A stretch of DNA of 64,000 bases from Oasisia sp. SBJ-2009 (Eukaryota > Annelida > Polychaeta > Sabellida > Siboglinidae): positions 47,290,388 through 47,354,387 of the forward strand of contig OZ024860.1 of NCBI GenBank assembly GCA_964017155.1. The letters are read 5' to 3'. Below, in pieces: positions 38,080 through 50,050 of this stretch. The translations under genes and the position numbers were made by a program. The stretch's first letter is position 1, and each line of letters starts with the position of its first letter. Below the pieces are notes generated by a model. The model did not search any database, was not told the DNA's origin, and worked only from the letters and a program-made list of their open reading frames with translations.

Positions 38080-38690
38080 TGGACAAGGAAGCTCTTTGGC
38101 TTAGAGAGCCCAACCTATCTATCTAAATGTACCCCGCCCTTCTTAGGTACATGTCGATTTTATTTTTAAACATTAACACTACTAGCACCTACACAATCAG
38201 CTGATAATTTGTTCCATTCATTTACTGTTCTTGGTGAATTTTATAATATCTATTCTACACTGCTTCTTTGCTAATGTAACTCCATGTCCTCTAGTCCTTC
38301 TCCCTTCCTTAACTGAGAAAAAATATTTCTGTCAATATTTTCATACCCGTTCAATATTTTAAAACCTCAATCTGATCTCCTCTCAATCTCCTGGTTTGTA
38401 GTATTGTTAAAGCACATTCTTTTAGACGCATTTCATAACTAACATTCTAAGTACGCCTACTGTAACTGCAACACCGATTAACCAGACGCGGGAAAACAAT
38501 ATAATGGCGCCATCTGGCGAATGAAACGTTACAAACTTCAGATCTTCAACTGCGCCGCACAACGTTTACATTTGTGCTGGTAGTTGAACCAATGTTAAAA
38601 CGCGTATTATTTCTATGTCGTAATGTAGGTCTCTTAGTTCTGACATCATTGTAGTGGGTCTCCTTTGTACTATTTCTAGAATGCCTACAC
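38080..38690 (-). pseudogene. Decayed non-LTR retrotransposon RT C-terminus
   Basis: On the minus strand, reading from the right, broken frames give LEIVQRRPTTMMSELRDL, then YEMRLKECALTILQTRRLRGDQ, then GRRRTRGHGVTLAKK, EWNKLSADCVGASSVNV and FKNKIDMYLRR before a stop. This order (VQRR..., RRLRGD..., WN.L...SVN.FK) is the familiar C-terminal end of reverse transcriptases of LINE-type elements in invertebrates. Frameshifts and stops separate the blocks, and about 130 bp of unrelated sequence lies between the first two. It is a dead 5'-truncated copy. Confidence 0.7.
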
Positions 38691-38758
38691 ACGCACGTAC
38701 CTACGTCCATACATGCATACATATACACGTGCATATACATACCAGGCATTGTGTGCAT

Positions 38759-38759
<1 letters not shown>

Positions 38760-38849
<90 letters not shown>
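38760..38849 (+). repeat. (AC)45 microsatellite
   Basis: A perfect 90-bp AC repeat directly beyond the retrotransposon remnant. Overlapping open frames on both strands are repeat artefacts. Confidence 0.95.
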
Positions 38850-38851
<2 letters not shown>

Positions 38852-39177
38852 AGCGTACATTTACTTTTTGTGTGCATTATTTTATCAAAATGTGTACTTA
38901 TAATTTGCTGAACTGTTGTAATGTATTTAATTTTTAAGCTATTTTACTTGTACACACCCGTGAATTTACTATGTAAAGAAATGAGGTGTTTAAATAAAAT
39001 AATTATTATATATAATATATATATATATGACCTGAAATTCATTAAAAAAATATGTTGGTGCTAATTCCATTAATGGTATGCTAGTTAAAATAGTTACGTT
39101 GGCAACGTGTATTTGAATAGGGGCCATGGCCCGCCCCAATCACAACACACTTGGAGGTTCGACTTTGGACATATAAC

Positions 39178-39971
39178 CAGAGCTGCCAAGTCTCCCGATT
39201 TATAGGGAGATCTCCCGGAAATATAGCAAAATAAACCCAATCTCCCGATCTCCCGCTTTTGATTTGCAATCTCCCGCAAAAGAATCGTTTTGTCTTTTTT
39301 ACGCGTATTTATCCAATTTATTTTGCCGGCCCACCGTTTTGCCAGCTTTGATTCATCTACGGTACACGGAAAGTGCCGAGAGCAGCCGAGCGGAGACAAT
39401 ACAAGACGCATATAATAGAACTTTTCTGATTAGTCAGCTAACACGAAGTGACTACATCCAATGGCCAATGGAAACGTTTGTTACGTATTGGGTAGGAATA
39501 AGTTTAGCGGCATTTTTCAGACGAGGAAAGTGCTGGAGGAAGAACACGATTCAAATGAAGACGCTAGAAGAGCACATATAGAAATGGACAGAACTGCAGT
39601 TCTGCTTGAACTATTTATTTTGTGACTGCTTTTTATAGCTAAAATAAAATGTTACAATACCACAACCATGTCCATTTTTATAATAGTGAAAGAATCTTGA
39701 AAGTCTCTGTAAACCTTAATACTTTTTTTTTATATATCCACACATGAAAGTTTAAAATATAAAATATTGTTATTTAAAACATAGTTCACTTTTGAAGAGT
39801 TATAGGTGCTAAATATAAGCGAAAAAGACATTTTTGCCAGCTTTGATTCATCGCCTTGCCCTTCGCAATCTCGGGCAAGGCGCTTCGCGTCTTGCATATA
39901 TTTCTCCCTCTTTTGACATACTGTGGGAGGGAGATCTCCCTCATCACACTCAATTCAACTTGGCAGCTCTG
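39178..39971. mobile_element. Short DNA transposon with 14-bp inverted ends
   Basis: The ends CAGAGCTGCCAAGT and ACTTGGCAGCTCTG are perfect inverted repeats. TATAAC flanks both ends (39172-39177 and 39972-39977), a 6-bp direct repeat. The 794-bp interior is rich in ATCTCCCG-like repeats near both ends and has no intact transposase. CAG-starting ends suggest a hAT-like non-autonomous element, but hAT normally gives 8 bp, so the class is uncertain. Confidence 0.75.
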
Positions 39972-39977
39972 TATAAC

Positions 39978-42901
39978 TACCTACCTGTCAGTACCTGATT
40001 CATAGAGTGACAAGATGCAGAGGTTACATGTCCTTCACAGGACTTCCCAATACCACCTCTTGGCAAAGACATTTATCATCACTCAAATGGCATCAAATTA
40101 CACAACGCTAGTTCCGCCGTGGGCGATAAGCATCCATCAGGCTGCAATCCAAGGGGTGACTGGGCAAACAAAATGTGGTAGTGACTATATATCAACACTA
40201 AGGTGCAAAATGAGAGGCATGATGAATATTTACTGGATTAAGATCATGCCATACGTACGCACACATAGGAACATACACATTAACAAAACACGTACGTAGA
40301 CGCGTGCATGAACGTCAGTACACACTTAATATAGTTACAGATGCCGTAATCTCATTCAACGCGTGAATGCCGTCGGACATGACAACGGAAGACGGGAGGG
40401 GGGATTGCTCTAGAATAGTGTCAGCATGTTGAGGTGTTCCGTCTTAGTTCTTTATGAATCGTTATTTATCAGCGTTATAAGGTTCCATCTTTAAATACGA
40501 TTAGCGGAGACTCCGCGCGACTGGAGCTGATTGGGAACTGGACACAAGAATAAAATTCTAACGATGGATGACAGTTGTAGCTTCCGGGTGATGAATACTA
40601 GGAAAATCAGGTAATACATATCTTGTGTTATACCTTTCTTATCTAAAATGTCCGATTTAAAATTGAGTTTACTATACTGCCATAGACACATGGCGATTTA
40701 CGTAATGCAGATAACAGACACGATTTTAGGGCGTGTCTTTTTCGGGATTTGCATTTTACATTGCTGTACATTGTGGTTTCGATAAGCACTTTTATCTGAC
40801 AAGTTATCTAAATGCACAAAATCATAACACATTTATACGTTTGCCCCAAACAGGTTGTACTGCGCGAAAAATGGCACTCTTCATTATTAGTCAAGATCGC
40901 CAACCGCTAAGCCTAATGCCATGGGAACTACCATAATAATTGATTACATTTCATGATTTCCGAGATCATTGTCACCGGCAAAGTGTTCCACTGTTTCTGC
41001 TGGTAATAATCTTTCGGATAACATAACTGAAATACGCTATTCGGGAACAGTTTGATTATTACAACCAAAAAACAAAGTCCTATACGTTAACATGGAGAAT
41101 ATGGACTTCCGGCTCCCAACTGCCCCCAACCTCGTTTTCGCGCGCGAGACTTACACGTCCTATTGAATAAATATGCAAATGTTATTACGAGGCGCCGCCT
41201 AATCGGCAAATTTGTATTAATTTACCTATATGACTCAATCCAGATCCCCGAGGTTGTCCTGGAGAATTGTACGGACACACTGTCCCAACACACTTTGACA
41301 AATTTCGTACATGCTACAGGGCAAGTAAGTTGCTGGGGCAGGTAAGTTGTTGAAAACAAAACATTGCGACAATCACAACCACGGCTTGCCTTGAAAAGCA
41401 AGGTTCTCCTCATCTCAAATTCGAAACATTTGACACCAGCAAATCGTTCGACCAGGTGTGACTCGGGAAAGAAAAAACATGACCGGGAAATTGGGTTCGA
41501 TGCAAACAAATGCTACATCCTTAATATCGAAAACATTCCTATTCCTATAGCTTAAAACAAAATGATTTTGGTCAGAATGTGTGAACATGAACATCTATCT
41601 ACCCATGCTATGGCATACCCTAGGGCTAGGTCTAGCATAATTTTATCTCTTTGTTTCAGAAATCTTGAATCCTTAACATGGCATTCCCACATCTCAAACG
41701 TTATTTAAAAAAAAATTGCTCAGATGGTCTTGCCTTGTCGTGTCGAAGACTTAGAGTCTGTCTCTAGTCTGTCTAGACTAAGTCTAAAGTCTAGTCTGAC
41801 TAGACTCCAGTCTAGACAAGTCAACTATCTGTACTTACACATATCATACCCCTCGCCACGGTCTGGTTAATTAATTACTTCCATTGGAACTGGTCAGACA
41901 ACTGGGATAAATGTTTATTTTCAATGTAATTAGAGTAAAAGAATACAGGGTTACACTTAGCGTCAGAAGTAGTAAACTAGTTATTATTAGCTTGGCATGG
42001 GCCATGGCGTTAGACTTCCCTCACTACAAAAAACGTACTCGGTGAACCATTTTGAAGGTAAAATATATAAAGGTTCAAGCCACTATCACTTACCAGATGC
42101 ACGCTCACCGTTGGATAACTAAATCGTTCGCTGGTAAGTTTTCGGGAAGAATTGATCAACACATATTTGTACTTTAATCATATCGTCAAAGAGAAATGCG
42201 ATATTTGTATGCCAACATAATCTTAAATTCAATTGCATGAATCATCACAAAAATTATTAGTTATTTCAGAAACACATAAGTCATAACAGAGATAAGAGAT
42301 GTGAAGCGATTGCAAGACCAAACGGCAAACGTTTTTGTGCTGTCTACTCGTGTCGTGTTGTGAATTTCCACTGCCATGGATTTACAACTTATATTTCACT
42401 TGATTTTAATTGTCCATGTACTCTGATAAACAAAACGCTTTGTTACAGATATGGTCCGGTACTGTGATATGCAGTGAAACTATCATAAGACAACTGAAAT
42501 TACTCAGATGTGGATAATAAATGTGGTAGCTCAGGTAAGGTGGACGATAATGAGGAGGAAACCGCCAAACGGCTAGTCGGTGTACTAAGACGCTGTAAAC
42601 CATTATCCCTTATTATACTCACCACAGGACATTTCGTGTCATGCCTAAATTCGGTTCATTGAAAAGCTCGACTTCTTATGATTAACCTATTCTAATACAT
42701 TATCAGATCTCGTTCTGACCACGTGACACGTCCTATTTACACCGCGCAAATACCATTATTGGGTTTGAACAGTAGGCGTCTTTTATGAAATCTCCGTCAC
42801 ACTTATTTCAAAACAGCTTTTCTAAGAGTTTGCCAAACTATTTTACGGAAATGTATTATTATTATTAGCGATTTTGTTTAGACTAGTATGTACCTCAAGG
42901 A
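39978..42901. other. Intergenic DNA, no gene seen
   Basis: No supported exon. A cluster of short AGTCTAGAC-type palindromic motifs occurs at about 41745-41822. The rest is AT-rich. Confidence 0.4.
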
Positions 42902-43098
42902 TTATAATAAAAACCCATCAGGAAATTTTTGCCTCATGTATCCAACAGCACCTTCTCCACATCTTCCCATGTTAAACCCGAATGGAACGTACCGATGAGA
43001 TTCACGAAAAGCCTTCAACAAATCCGCCAGATTTATTTTCGATTTCCATTCTAACCGAACTGAACTGCCTAGCCTGACAACACATCTTGAATTTCCAT
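42902..43098 (-). CDS. Candidate terminal exon of an unknown minus-strand gene
   Basis: On the minus strand a strong acceptor (branch-like TTAAC, then a T-rich tract ending TTCTATTTTTAG) precedes an open frame of about 65 codons ending at TAA 42904-42902. The predicted peptide has balanced composition and includes LEWKSKINLADLLKAFRES and VPFGFNMGRCGEGAVGYMRQ. The intron phase would split a codon after its first base. I do not recognise the family and found no upstream exon that clearly joins it. It could also be a remnant of a transposon gene. Confidence 0.35.
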
Positions 43099-43944
43099 CT
43101 AAAAATAGAAAGAAATAACAAATATATGTTAAGTAGCACGGATTTTACTCACACACTTATAATTGACACAAATGATAGATTTTATTTGATTAAAACACGA
43201 AACGTGATACCTGTTACAGCTGTCAATATCAGATTGATACTCATTAATTGCTGCTGAATGAGATGTTTATGTCTATGAGTATAATGAATGCACCTGTGAT
43301 CCATGACCTTTCAAGGAATGTAACATTGGTTACAGACGTTACAGATGAAATACTACAGATGGATGGGTGGTATTGAAATGTTCAACAATACCGCGACGTA
43401 CCTAATGAATTGCCACAATACGTGTTCAGCTTAGTTTCAATAGCTATTCGTAACATTGGCCCCTGCAAATGATCACTGTATATAACTACTGTCACTGTGT
43501 ATAGTTCGGTTTGCCATGCCAGTGTACCGACTTCGCGCGAGCGCGCCCTTTTCGGAAATCGTTTTTCTGCGTTCGATAAGTAAGTAACTTTTATTTCACA
43601 ACGCAACAAGTAAAGAACAAATTTAAAGTACATATATTACATTGTCTGCGTGTTGCGTTGCATGGGTGTCACTTGGCTAAAAGCCATCTTCCAGTGACAC
43701 AATCAATACTGAAAGGTAGTTAAATATTGTGTTTAAAGTGAAAAAAAAGGAAACAGTTTAGTGTTATGCACCTAAAAGAGTTTACACTAGCTAATCATTT
43801 GCATCTACAATCCAATTTTTCACCTTAGTGGTTACCTCAGAAAGTGGTCTTAAAGTGGGAAAATCTAGCTAAATCACCGACACCATGAACCCGCCCATCT
43901 TGGACCTTGCAACCAATCACAACCCAGCAGTTTGGAAAAGTAAT

Positions 43945-45912
43945 ACGTCAGAGAGTCGTCTGCTGGTTCAGCTGTCATAACAGAGAGCCAAGTGGTACGC
44001 TAAAAGTTGCCTTACGTCGGTTTACAACGAAATCGCGACATCAATATGCCACACTGTTCCTCAAACGCTTATAGTAATAGTACAGTGAAAGACAGTATCA
44101 GTAAGATGTCTTCTTGTTAACCTATGAATCGAGCAGAACTGAAACAGTGGTTCGGTGGATTCGTTTGGACAGTCACAGACACAGCGCGGATCCTAGACGA
44201 CCCGATTTGATTGACCTAACCATCAAAACGACCACCAACAGCCGCCAAACTTCTCCTCACATATCTTACATACATATGCATACACTATGTTATGTAATAA
44301 AATCTCTTGCATTCCTCTAACGAAGAAAATTCACACACAAAAACGCGCTGACCTCGAGTACAACTTGTTCGGCCGCCCAGCGGTACCGTAAAATCGCTTT
44401 TAAAAGCTTTACACAAAATACCGCTAGACGCCACGTTTCTGACTGCGAATATTTAATTGTTTTACTTCACACGCGCGAAATAGTTTAATTACTTATAAAT
44501 AATATAATAATTAATTATTATCATCACTATGATTTGCAGGAAATTATAAGTTTTATTATTTTTATATTGGATGTGGCGCTATATTAAATAAACAAAAATT
44601 TTTTTTTATTATAATATAATATTTTATTTATGTAGCGCCATATCCATAATTGTTTGTGGCGCTTCACAAAATAATGCTATTAAAAATACAATAAAGAGAA
44701 AACTACCCACAGATAATATTATTTAAAAATAAAAATGAAAATACCTGTTTCTATATCATTAACTAAGCTGACTTATCAGTCATAAATAAACATACAAATT
44801 ACATAACAACAATTGTAATAAATGAATATAAAAGTATGGTTAATAGTAATAAATAATTAAAGTAGTAAAATAAGTACGACGTAATAATAATTTTCTTTCA
44901 GCACATACACAACCATTATGCATAAGAACATATTACTGAAGCTATTTGTTCTACTCATGAATGACATTTCCACCATCAGATATGAAATAATTATTATTTT
45001 TGAACAAGACACTTTATTAATTATCGGAACAATAAATCACTAAAATGTAAAAAGGAATACGAATATATGGGAAATATTATGGTGGTAGAAAAAGAAGGAT
45101 TTAAAAACAGTAATATTAACATGTTATTGTTTTAGTTATTATTGTTAAAACATCGCTTATGTAATATAAGCTTGCATGCTCGCAGTACACGCGGGATGTT
45201 TATAGAAATATTGATAAAATAAACAATGTGACTTCATTGAAAAACACGTAATTTCCTTTTTCTTTTATAACTAATAGGCAATTTTGGATAATTATGCAGA
45301 CACATGTATTTTTAATATTTATTTTTAAATATTACCTGTGGGTAGCATTCTTATTATTGCATATACTTTAATAACAGTATGTTGAATAGAAGAGAAGAGA
45401 ATTGTGGATTTGGCGCTATATAAAATAAACTAATAAAATTATATATTTGTATATTAAATTGTAATTTTTTATCAACTATATTAGACCCATATCACCAAAG
45501 CGTTGCCTTAGTTTGCCGTTTAACATTTTCTGCAGATCATAGTGATGCAGCTAATTATTATTATATTATTTATAATTAATTAAACTAATTCGCGCGTGCG
45601 AATGCAGTAAGTTTAATAAATATTCGCGCGCCATCTAGCGGTATTTTGTGTAAAGCTAACTTATAATAGCGAGTTTACGGTAGTCGAAGTTGTCGAGTTG
45701 CCGTTCGCCAAGATTTGCGTTTCTGTTGTGAATTTTCTTCGTTAGACGAATACAAGTGATTTTTTTGTAATGTAGTGTATGTATATGTACGTAAGAAATG
45801 TGGGGAGAAGTTTGGCGGCTGTTGGCGGTCGTTTTCGTGGTTAGGTTAGAAAGTAACAGATAATAATATGCATGCACAGTTCACGCCGACCAAGAAGACT
45901 CTCTGACGTCAT
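43945..45912. mobile_element. About 2 kb element with long inverted ends
   Basis: Several blocks in the left part recur inverted in the right part, in mirrored order. ACGTCAGAGAGTC is at about 43947 and at about 45911 reversed. The block around ACCAACAGCCGCCAAACTTC at 44212-44345 recurs near 45705-45850. TTTACACAAAATACCGCTAG near 44409 recurs near 45637. The interior is very AT-rich and non-coding. It contains a further hairpin (44569-44590 with about 44625-44646) built on a GGCGCTATATTAAATAAA motif. No intact transposase and no clear target duplication were found. Confidence 0.75.
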
Positions 45913-46336
45913 TTTATTTCTAAAATGGCGTAGTCTGTAGACTTTCTATGTTTATGTGTTTTACATTTTTTTCCTGGTAAACCACTGACGTTAAAAATAT
46001 GATTGTTGTTGGAAGTTGTTACTTTTTATTAACTCTGTTAATCCCATATGATCCAAACATTGACTTTGTTTTCCCTTTAAGGATCTCTTCTCATTCGATT
46101 AAATAATTATTAGTTCTTTCTGAATACTGATCACTTTTGTGCAACACTTTCTTTACGTTTATGTGATATTGCCTTCTTTTATAGTAACCAGTATGAAGTT
46201 TACTGCTTTCGTTTAGTTTAGCGTTTTGGAAACCTTTTAGGCGTGGGACAACTTTTGTTTAACAAATTTGTCATATCGTTGTTTGGAGAGGCAGAGTTGG
46301 TAAGTCCAAAACAATCTTCAACCGACATTGAATGAG

Positions 46337-46603
46337 TTATTGGTGTAGTTCATCGATAAGAATGCAAATATATCTCAATAAAATATTACCAAAAAGTGAC
46401 AACCATTCCTGCCTTGTCTCAGGCAATGCTGAATATCGCGCGAGATTTGCTGCAAGCGCTAAATTATTTATAATTGCAAAACACTCTTCTTTCAAATCGT
46501 TTAATTGTGCGGTATACGAGACTCCCAGTGAAGCTGCTGTGTCATCGCCAACCTTCATAACGTTGTCGCGCTTACGTTTATCGGCGCACGGAAGTCAAGC
46601 GAT
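46337..46603 (-). other. Unrecognised minus-strand open frame
   Basis: A frame with Met at 46558 runs 73 codons to a stop at 46337, and the frame is open about 15 codons further upstream. The peptide is predicted helical and not low-complexity, with segments such as AQLNDLKEECFAIINNLALA and PETRQEWLSLFGNILLRYI. The coding-like frame ends upstream in a region matching the MITE core family (46560-46700), so it may belong to a degraded element. No family is recognised. Confidence 0.25.
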
Positions 46604-46700
46604 TTGCGTTTGCTATCAAAACGCGTCTCTAAAACGTGTTTGCCTCGTGTTAATTTGAGACAGATAACTTTGCTGAAAGGTTATATATGTCGTTTTGCTC
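46560..46700 (+). repeat. Fragment of the CGCGCTTAC MITE family
   Basis: GTTGTCGCGCTTACGTTTAT at the left, then GTTTGCCTCGTGTTAATTTG and ATAACTTTGCTGAAAGGTTA, match the interior of the elements at 59580-60072 and 61672-62168. It is a single-ended, diverged fragment. Confidence 0.6.
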
Positions 46701-47315
46701 ACAGTGGCAGAGACATGTCAGACTATAGATGTATTTAATATGAGATTCAGCGGGAAGCGTGAACGTACTTAATGTTAACTAATGACAATGATTAACTACG
46801 CAGAAAAATCACTCGGGCATTACTTAACGCCCGGAAACATGCAAACGACTGTAGATGCCCTCTCTTCTCTGACTGTAGATTGTCCACCGGATCTTCAAAC
46901 TCCGGGTTGACCTTTTTGACACTTTGCAGCATTTTCATTCTTGGCATGAGTTTTGAAAAGTAGAAACGGCCACAGTTTTGCACACGTTGCTAAGAAGCTT
47001 TTTTCTTTCCTGAAGAGCATAATAGTTATATTCGACTGCACAAATGCCTGTCAGAACACAAAGCAGCACTCTAAGCTTAGTATTCTAGTTACTGGCCAAT
47101 TCAATGGAGAAGACTCACACATGTACGTACCTGGCAAAAATCGGATCCTTTGTTTTGCCAGCGATCACTGCATGTGGCACATGGCTACTAGGGCTTGCGA
47201 AACGTTGGTGTAGTTATTATATACAATGTCATCGTAATACGACTTCAGGCCTTCATTGAAACAAATGGATATGTGTCCGCAAGATGGAGCCACAGGGCGA
47301 ACGTTGCAAAGAAAG

Positions 47316-47641
47316 GAGCGGTGGTCGCGAGGTAGAGCGCCGGACTGTCAATCGAGGGGACGGTGGTTCAATCCCACCTACCGCCGTTTCGAAATTTAGG
47401 CAATTTCGTTCACCTCACATTGCCTGTGTCTTTCGGACGAGACACTAAAAGCCGGTGATCCCTTCTATCTGGTGTCTATTCCAGGGTAAGTAAAAGGTCC
47501 CACACAGGGGGTAAATGTGTAACCTGTACTGGAGTCACTAATTCTAGAGAAGGACAACCCTGAAAACCAGGCTCGACAATATTCTAGTCACAAACATGTG
47601 GCTAACATAGAGTGATGAGCTAACCATAAGAAGAAGAAAGG
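47316..47641 (+). mobile_element. Nearly full-length tRNA-derived SINE
   Basis: The 5' head (47316-47388) resembles a tRNA. It has a box A-like segment near 47322-47333, an anticodon-loop-like CTGTCAA and a good box B, GGTTCAATCCC at 47365-47375. An approximate acceptor stem forms between GCGGTGG and CTACCGC. A conserved-looking body follows, with TTTCGGACGAGACACTAAAA, and then a GAA-rich 3' tail. AAGAAAGG at 47309-47316 and 47634-47641 may be the target duplication, but the tail repeat makes this uncertain. Three more partial copies lie in the window. Confidence 0.85.
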
Positions 47642-50050
47642 TCGACATCTAAACCCACGCTCGCAAGCCAGGGATCATTGCGCCGTGCTTGAGAAGAGCT
47701 GGAAACGAAGCAATCAGCCGCAGCGACCCCTGGCGCGCAAATATGCCAAAACCTCTCCCCGCTACCTGTCTACTCAGGCCTTGTGACCCACATCGCCGCA
47801 GTGCACATCTCCGCCCACTAAGTCTGCGGGCACCTGTTTGGCCTCGTACGTTCCACGACTTCGAGTTCTCGGTACTCTTGCTTTATAGGTTCTCGACAAA
47901 TTATGGTCCTTTTCCTACAAAATGTCATGCAGTTTACAATAGGAGGTGTAGTTTTGTTTATTATAATTATTTTTTTTTTTTAAATTCTCCAAAATTTGCT
48001 AGTGTTTCATTACACGAATAATTCAGTACATTTTTAGGCTTATTATTATAATTAACATATTAATCAGTGACTGGCAACTCGTAATAACGTTTATTTCAGT
48101 GAATGCAGGCACACGGTCACGGTTGCATTCAAAGACACAGTAGATGTCCCAATTAACTTAGGCAAAGGTCCACCGAGGCCTTGGGAAACTGGACCATTGC
48201 TCACCTAGGTTCCAGCGTTTTCGGCTGGCAGACAGAAACCTCCAAAGCTAATAATAGGACACAGGTCAGTCCGATCCTGAGTCCCTGTCTACGTATTAGC
48301 TTTGCAATGTGCACAGCGCAGACAGAAGAGACCTGGTAAATAGATTTATGTGGAACGACGCTTGATATCCCTGGTACACGATTTATGTACTGAGTGTAAA
48401 AAGTCACAACTGAATTAATAAACCCTCATTCCGTTTACGTAACCTATGTCGACTTATTTTATTTACAACACGCTACAGTACATAGTTGCAAAAAGCAAAA
48501 AAAAAAACGCACCACAAAAACATTGTGGCGTACTGAGTGAGTCTAGTACAATAGATAAGTTGTTCGTTGTGATACAAGTGCAGTATGAAGCACTAGCATG
48601 GCCAAATGTCAGTTTTGTCATCAATGTCTACGGGATAAATGAACTGTGCTTTACGAAGCATTTTCGTTTTTGCACGGTTTCAAGAAGGCAGCCTGTCAGA
48701 AGCGGGTCTAGAGTTCATTTGTTTTGCCGCATAAAGTGTGTGTCTACTTACAGATATGCATCCAACTGTGAACGTCCACCCAAGTGCGAGCTGATGGCAA
48801 TGCGCGAAGTTTCAAAGATTCATTTGTTTGGACTCGTTCAGTCGTAACTTTGGTAGGTGCCCCGTATTGTTGGTAGCAGACTACGAGTTGTGCTTGAAAA
48901 ACGCGATGAAAGCGTTAACAAAATAACATATTACAAATCTGATCAATTATAGGGTATGTCGTGCGTGCATGCGTGCGTGCGGGTGGGCGTGCCCGCCAGC
49001 CCGCACGCACGCCCCCACGCACGCCCGCCCAACCATACTTTTATAACACATATTTAGCACGAGCTTGATCTGACTGATTTCGTAAGTTCCCAATGTTGAA
49101 TCGAATCGAAATCAATCGTATGGAGCATTATGTTTTTTATTCAATGCGAACTTGACGAATAAAACAAATCTATGTAAATTAAGCAGCCATTAAAAACACA
49201 CAATTTGATGTTATTCCAATTCCAGCCTGTTTACACCTACGCCTGTTTGATTAGCTCAATCTCAAACCATGAACAATTCCGTACTTCTATACACAGCAAA
49301 ACGATAAACAACCAGTTTCTCTTGGAATATATTATTCATGACTCCAAGTTATTGTTATATTTATAGTAAAATTAGCTTACTTTGGAGCGTATCTTTTTAA
49401 ACGTGCGATCAGTATCCACAGACGGTGAACAAAACGTGGCACGTTTCAAATAATATAATAATAATGGCAATTTGTATAGCGCCGGTATCCGCCGCGTAGT
49501 GGCGGTCATGGCGCTTTTACATATATAACATCATGTTAAAACAATACTATTAATGCCAATAAAGCGACCTGTTTTAGACCGAAAAAAAATAAAAGTAAAA
49601 TAATATAATTACCATTAAATAAAGTAGTAATAAAAACGGTGTAAAGTAAAGTTTCTAAACATTTATATACAATAATAATAATAAAATTATTTTTAAAAAT
49701 GAGTTAGTGTCATAAAATGTATACAGTCCGGAAACATATCCAATGGAAAGTTCACATGCATCACTCAAAGCAAGCTATAGAAATATGCCCAGTTAATTGC
49801 TTTAACCATAACTTTGTTGTTATAAAACGTGTACGTAATCCAGCAGGTAAACCTAAGTCGGTGGCCGTGTCGTGTGTATGTGCCGCAGACATATCGCATT
49901 GAATGGCCGCAACTTCCAGCTATGAGCCTCAACACCGCCCGTGCCGTGACGCGTGATGTTCTCATGCCGAGTCACAAGTCGTCCCTGGCGCACGCTGCCT
50001 TGTCCGTGACAGCGTACGTCGCACCAGTCCGCGTATCAGCGAGTGGAGAC
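47642..50050. other. Intergenic DNA upstream of gene B
   Basis: No supported gene. A GC-rich palindromic stretch built from GCGTGCGTGCGGG and its complement lies at about 48960-49022. A GCGCC-containing motif resembling those in the 44-45 kb element is at about 49478-49520. The frame into exon 1 of gene B is open from 49829, so some of this may be 5' UTR. Confidence 0.4.

Noticed and set aside
44046..44200. MPHCSSNAYSNS start resembling a THAP domain, followed in another frame by TETVVRWIRLD
   Set aside because: The second cysteine and histidine spacing are missing, a stop follows quickly, and the match rests on a few residues.
47316..47388. A possible functional tRNA-Asp gene
   Set aside because: The stems pair poorly and the segment continues into a repeated SINE body, so it is a tRNA-derived SINE head.
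47689..48021. A 110-codon plus-strand open frame after the SINE
   Set aside because: Arg/Pro-rich then AT-driven composition, with no motif or splice context.
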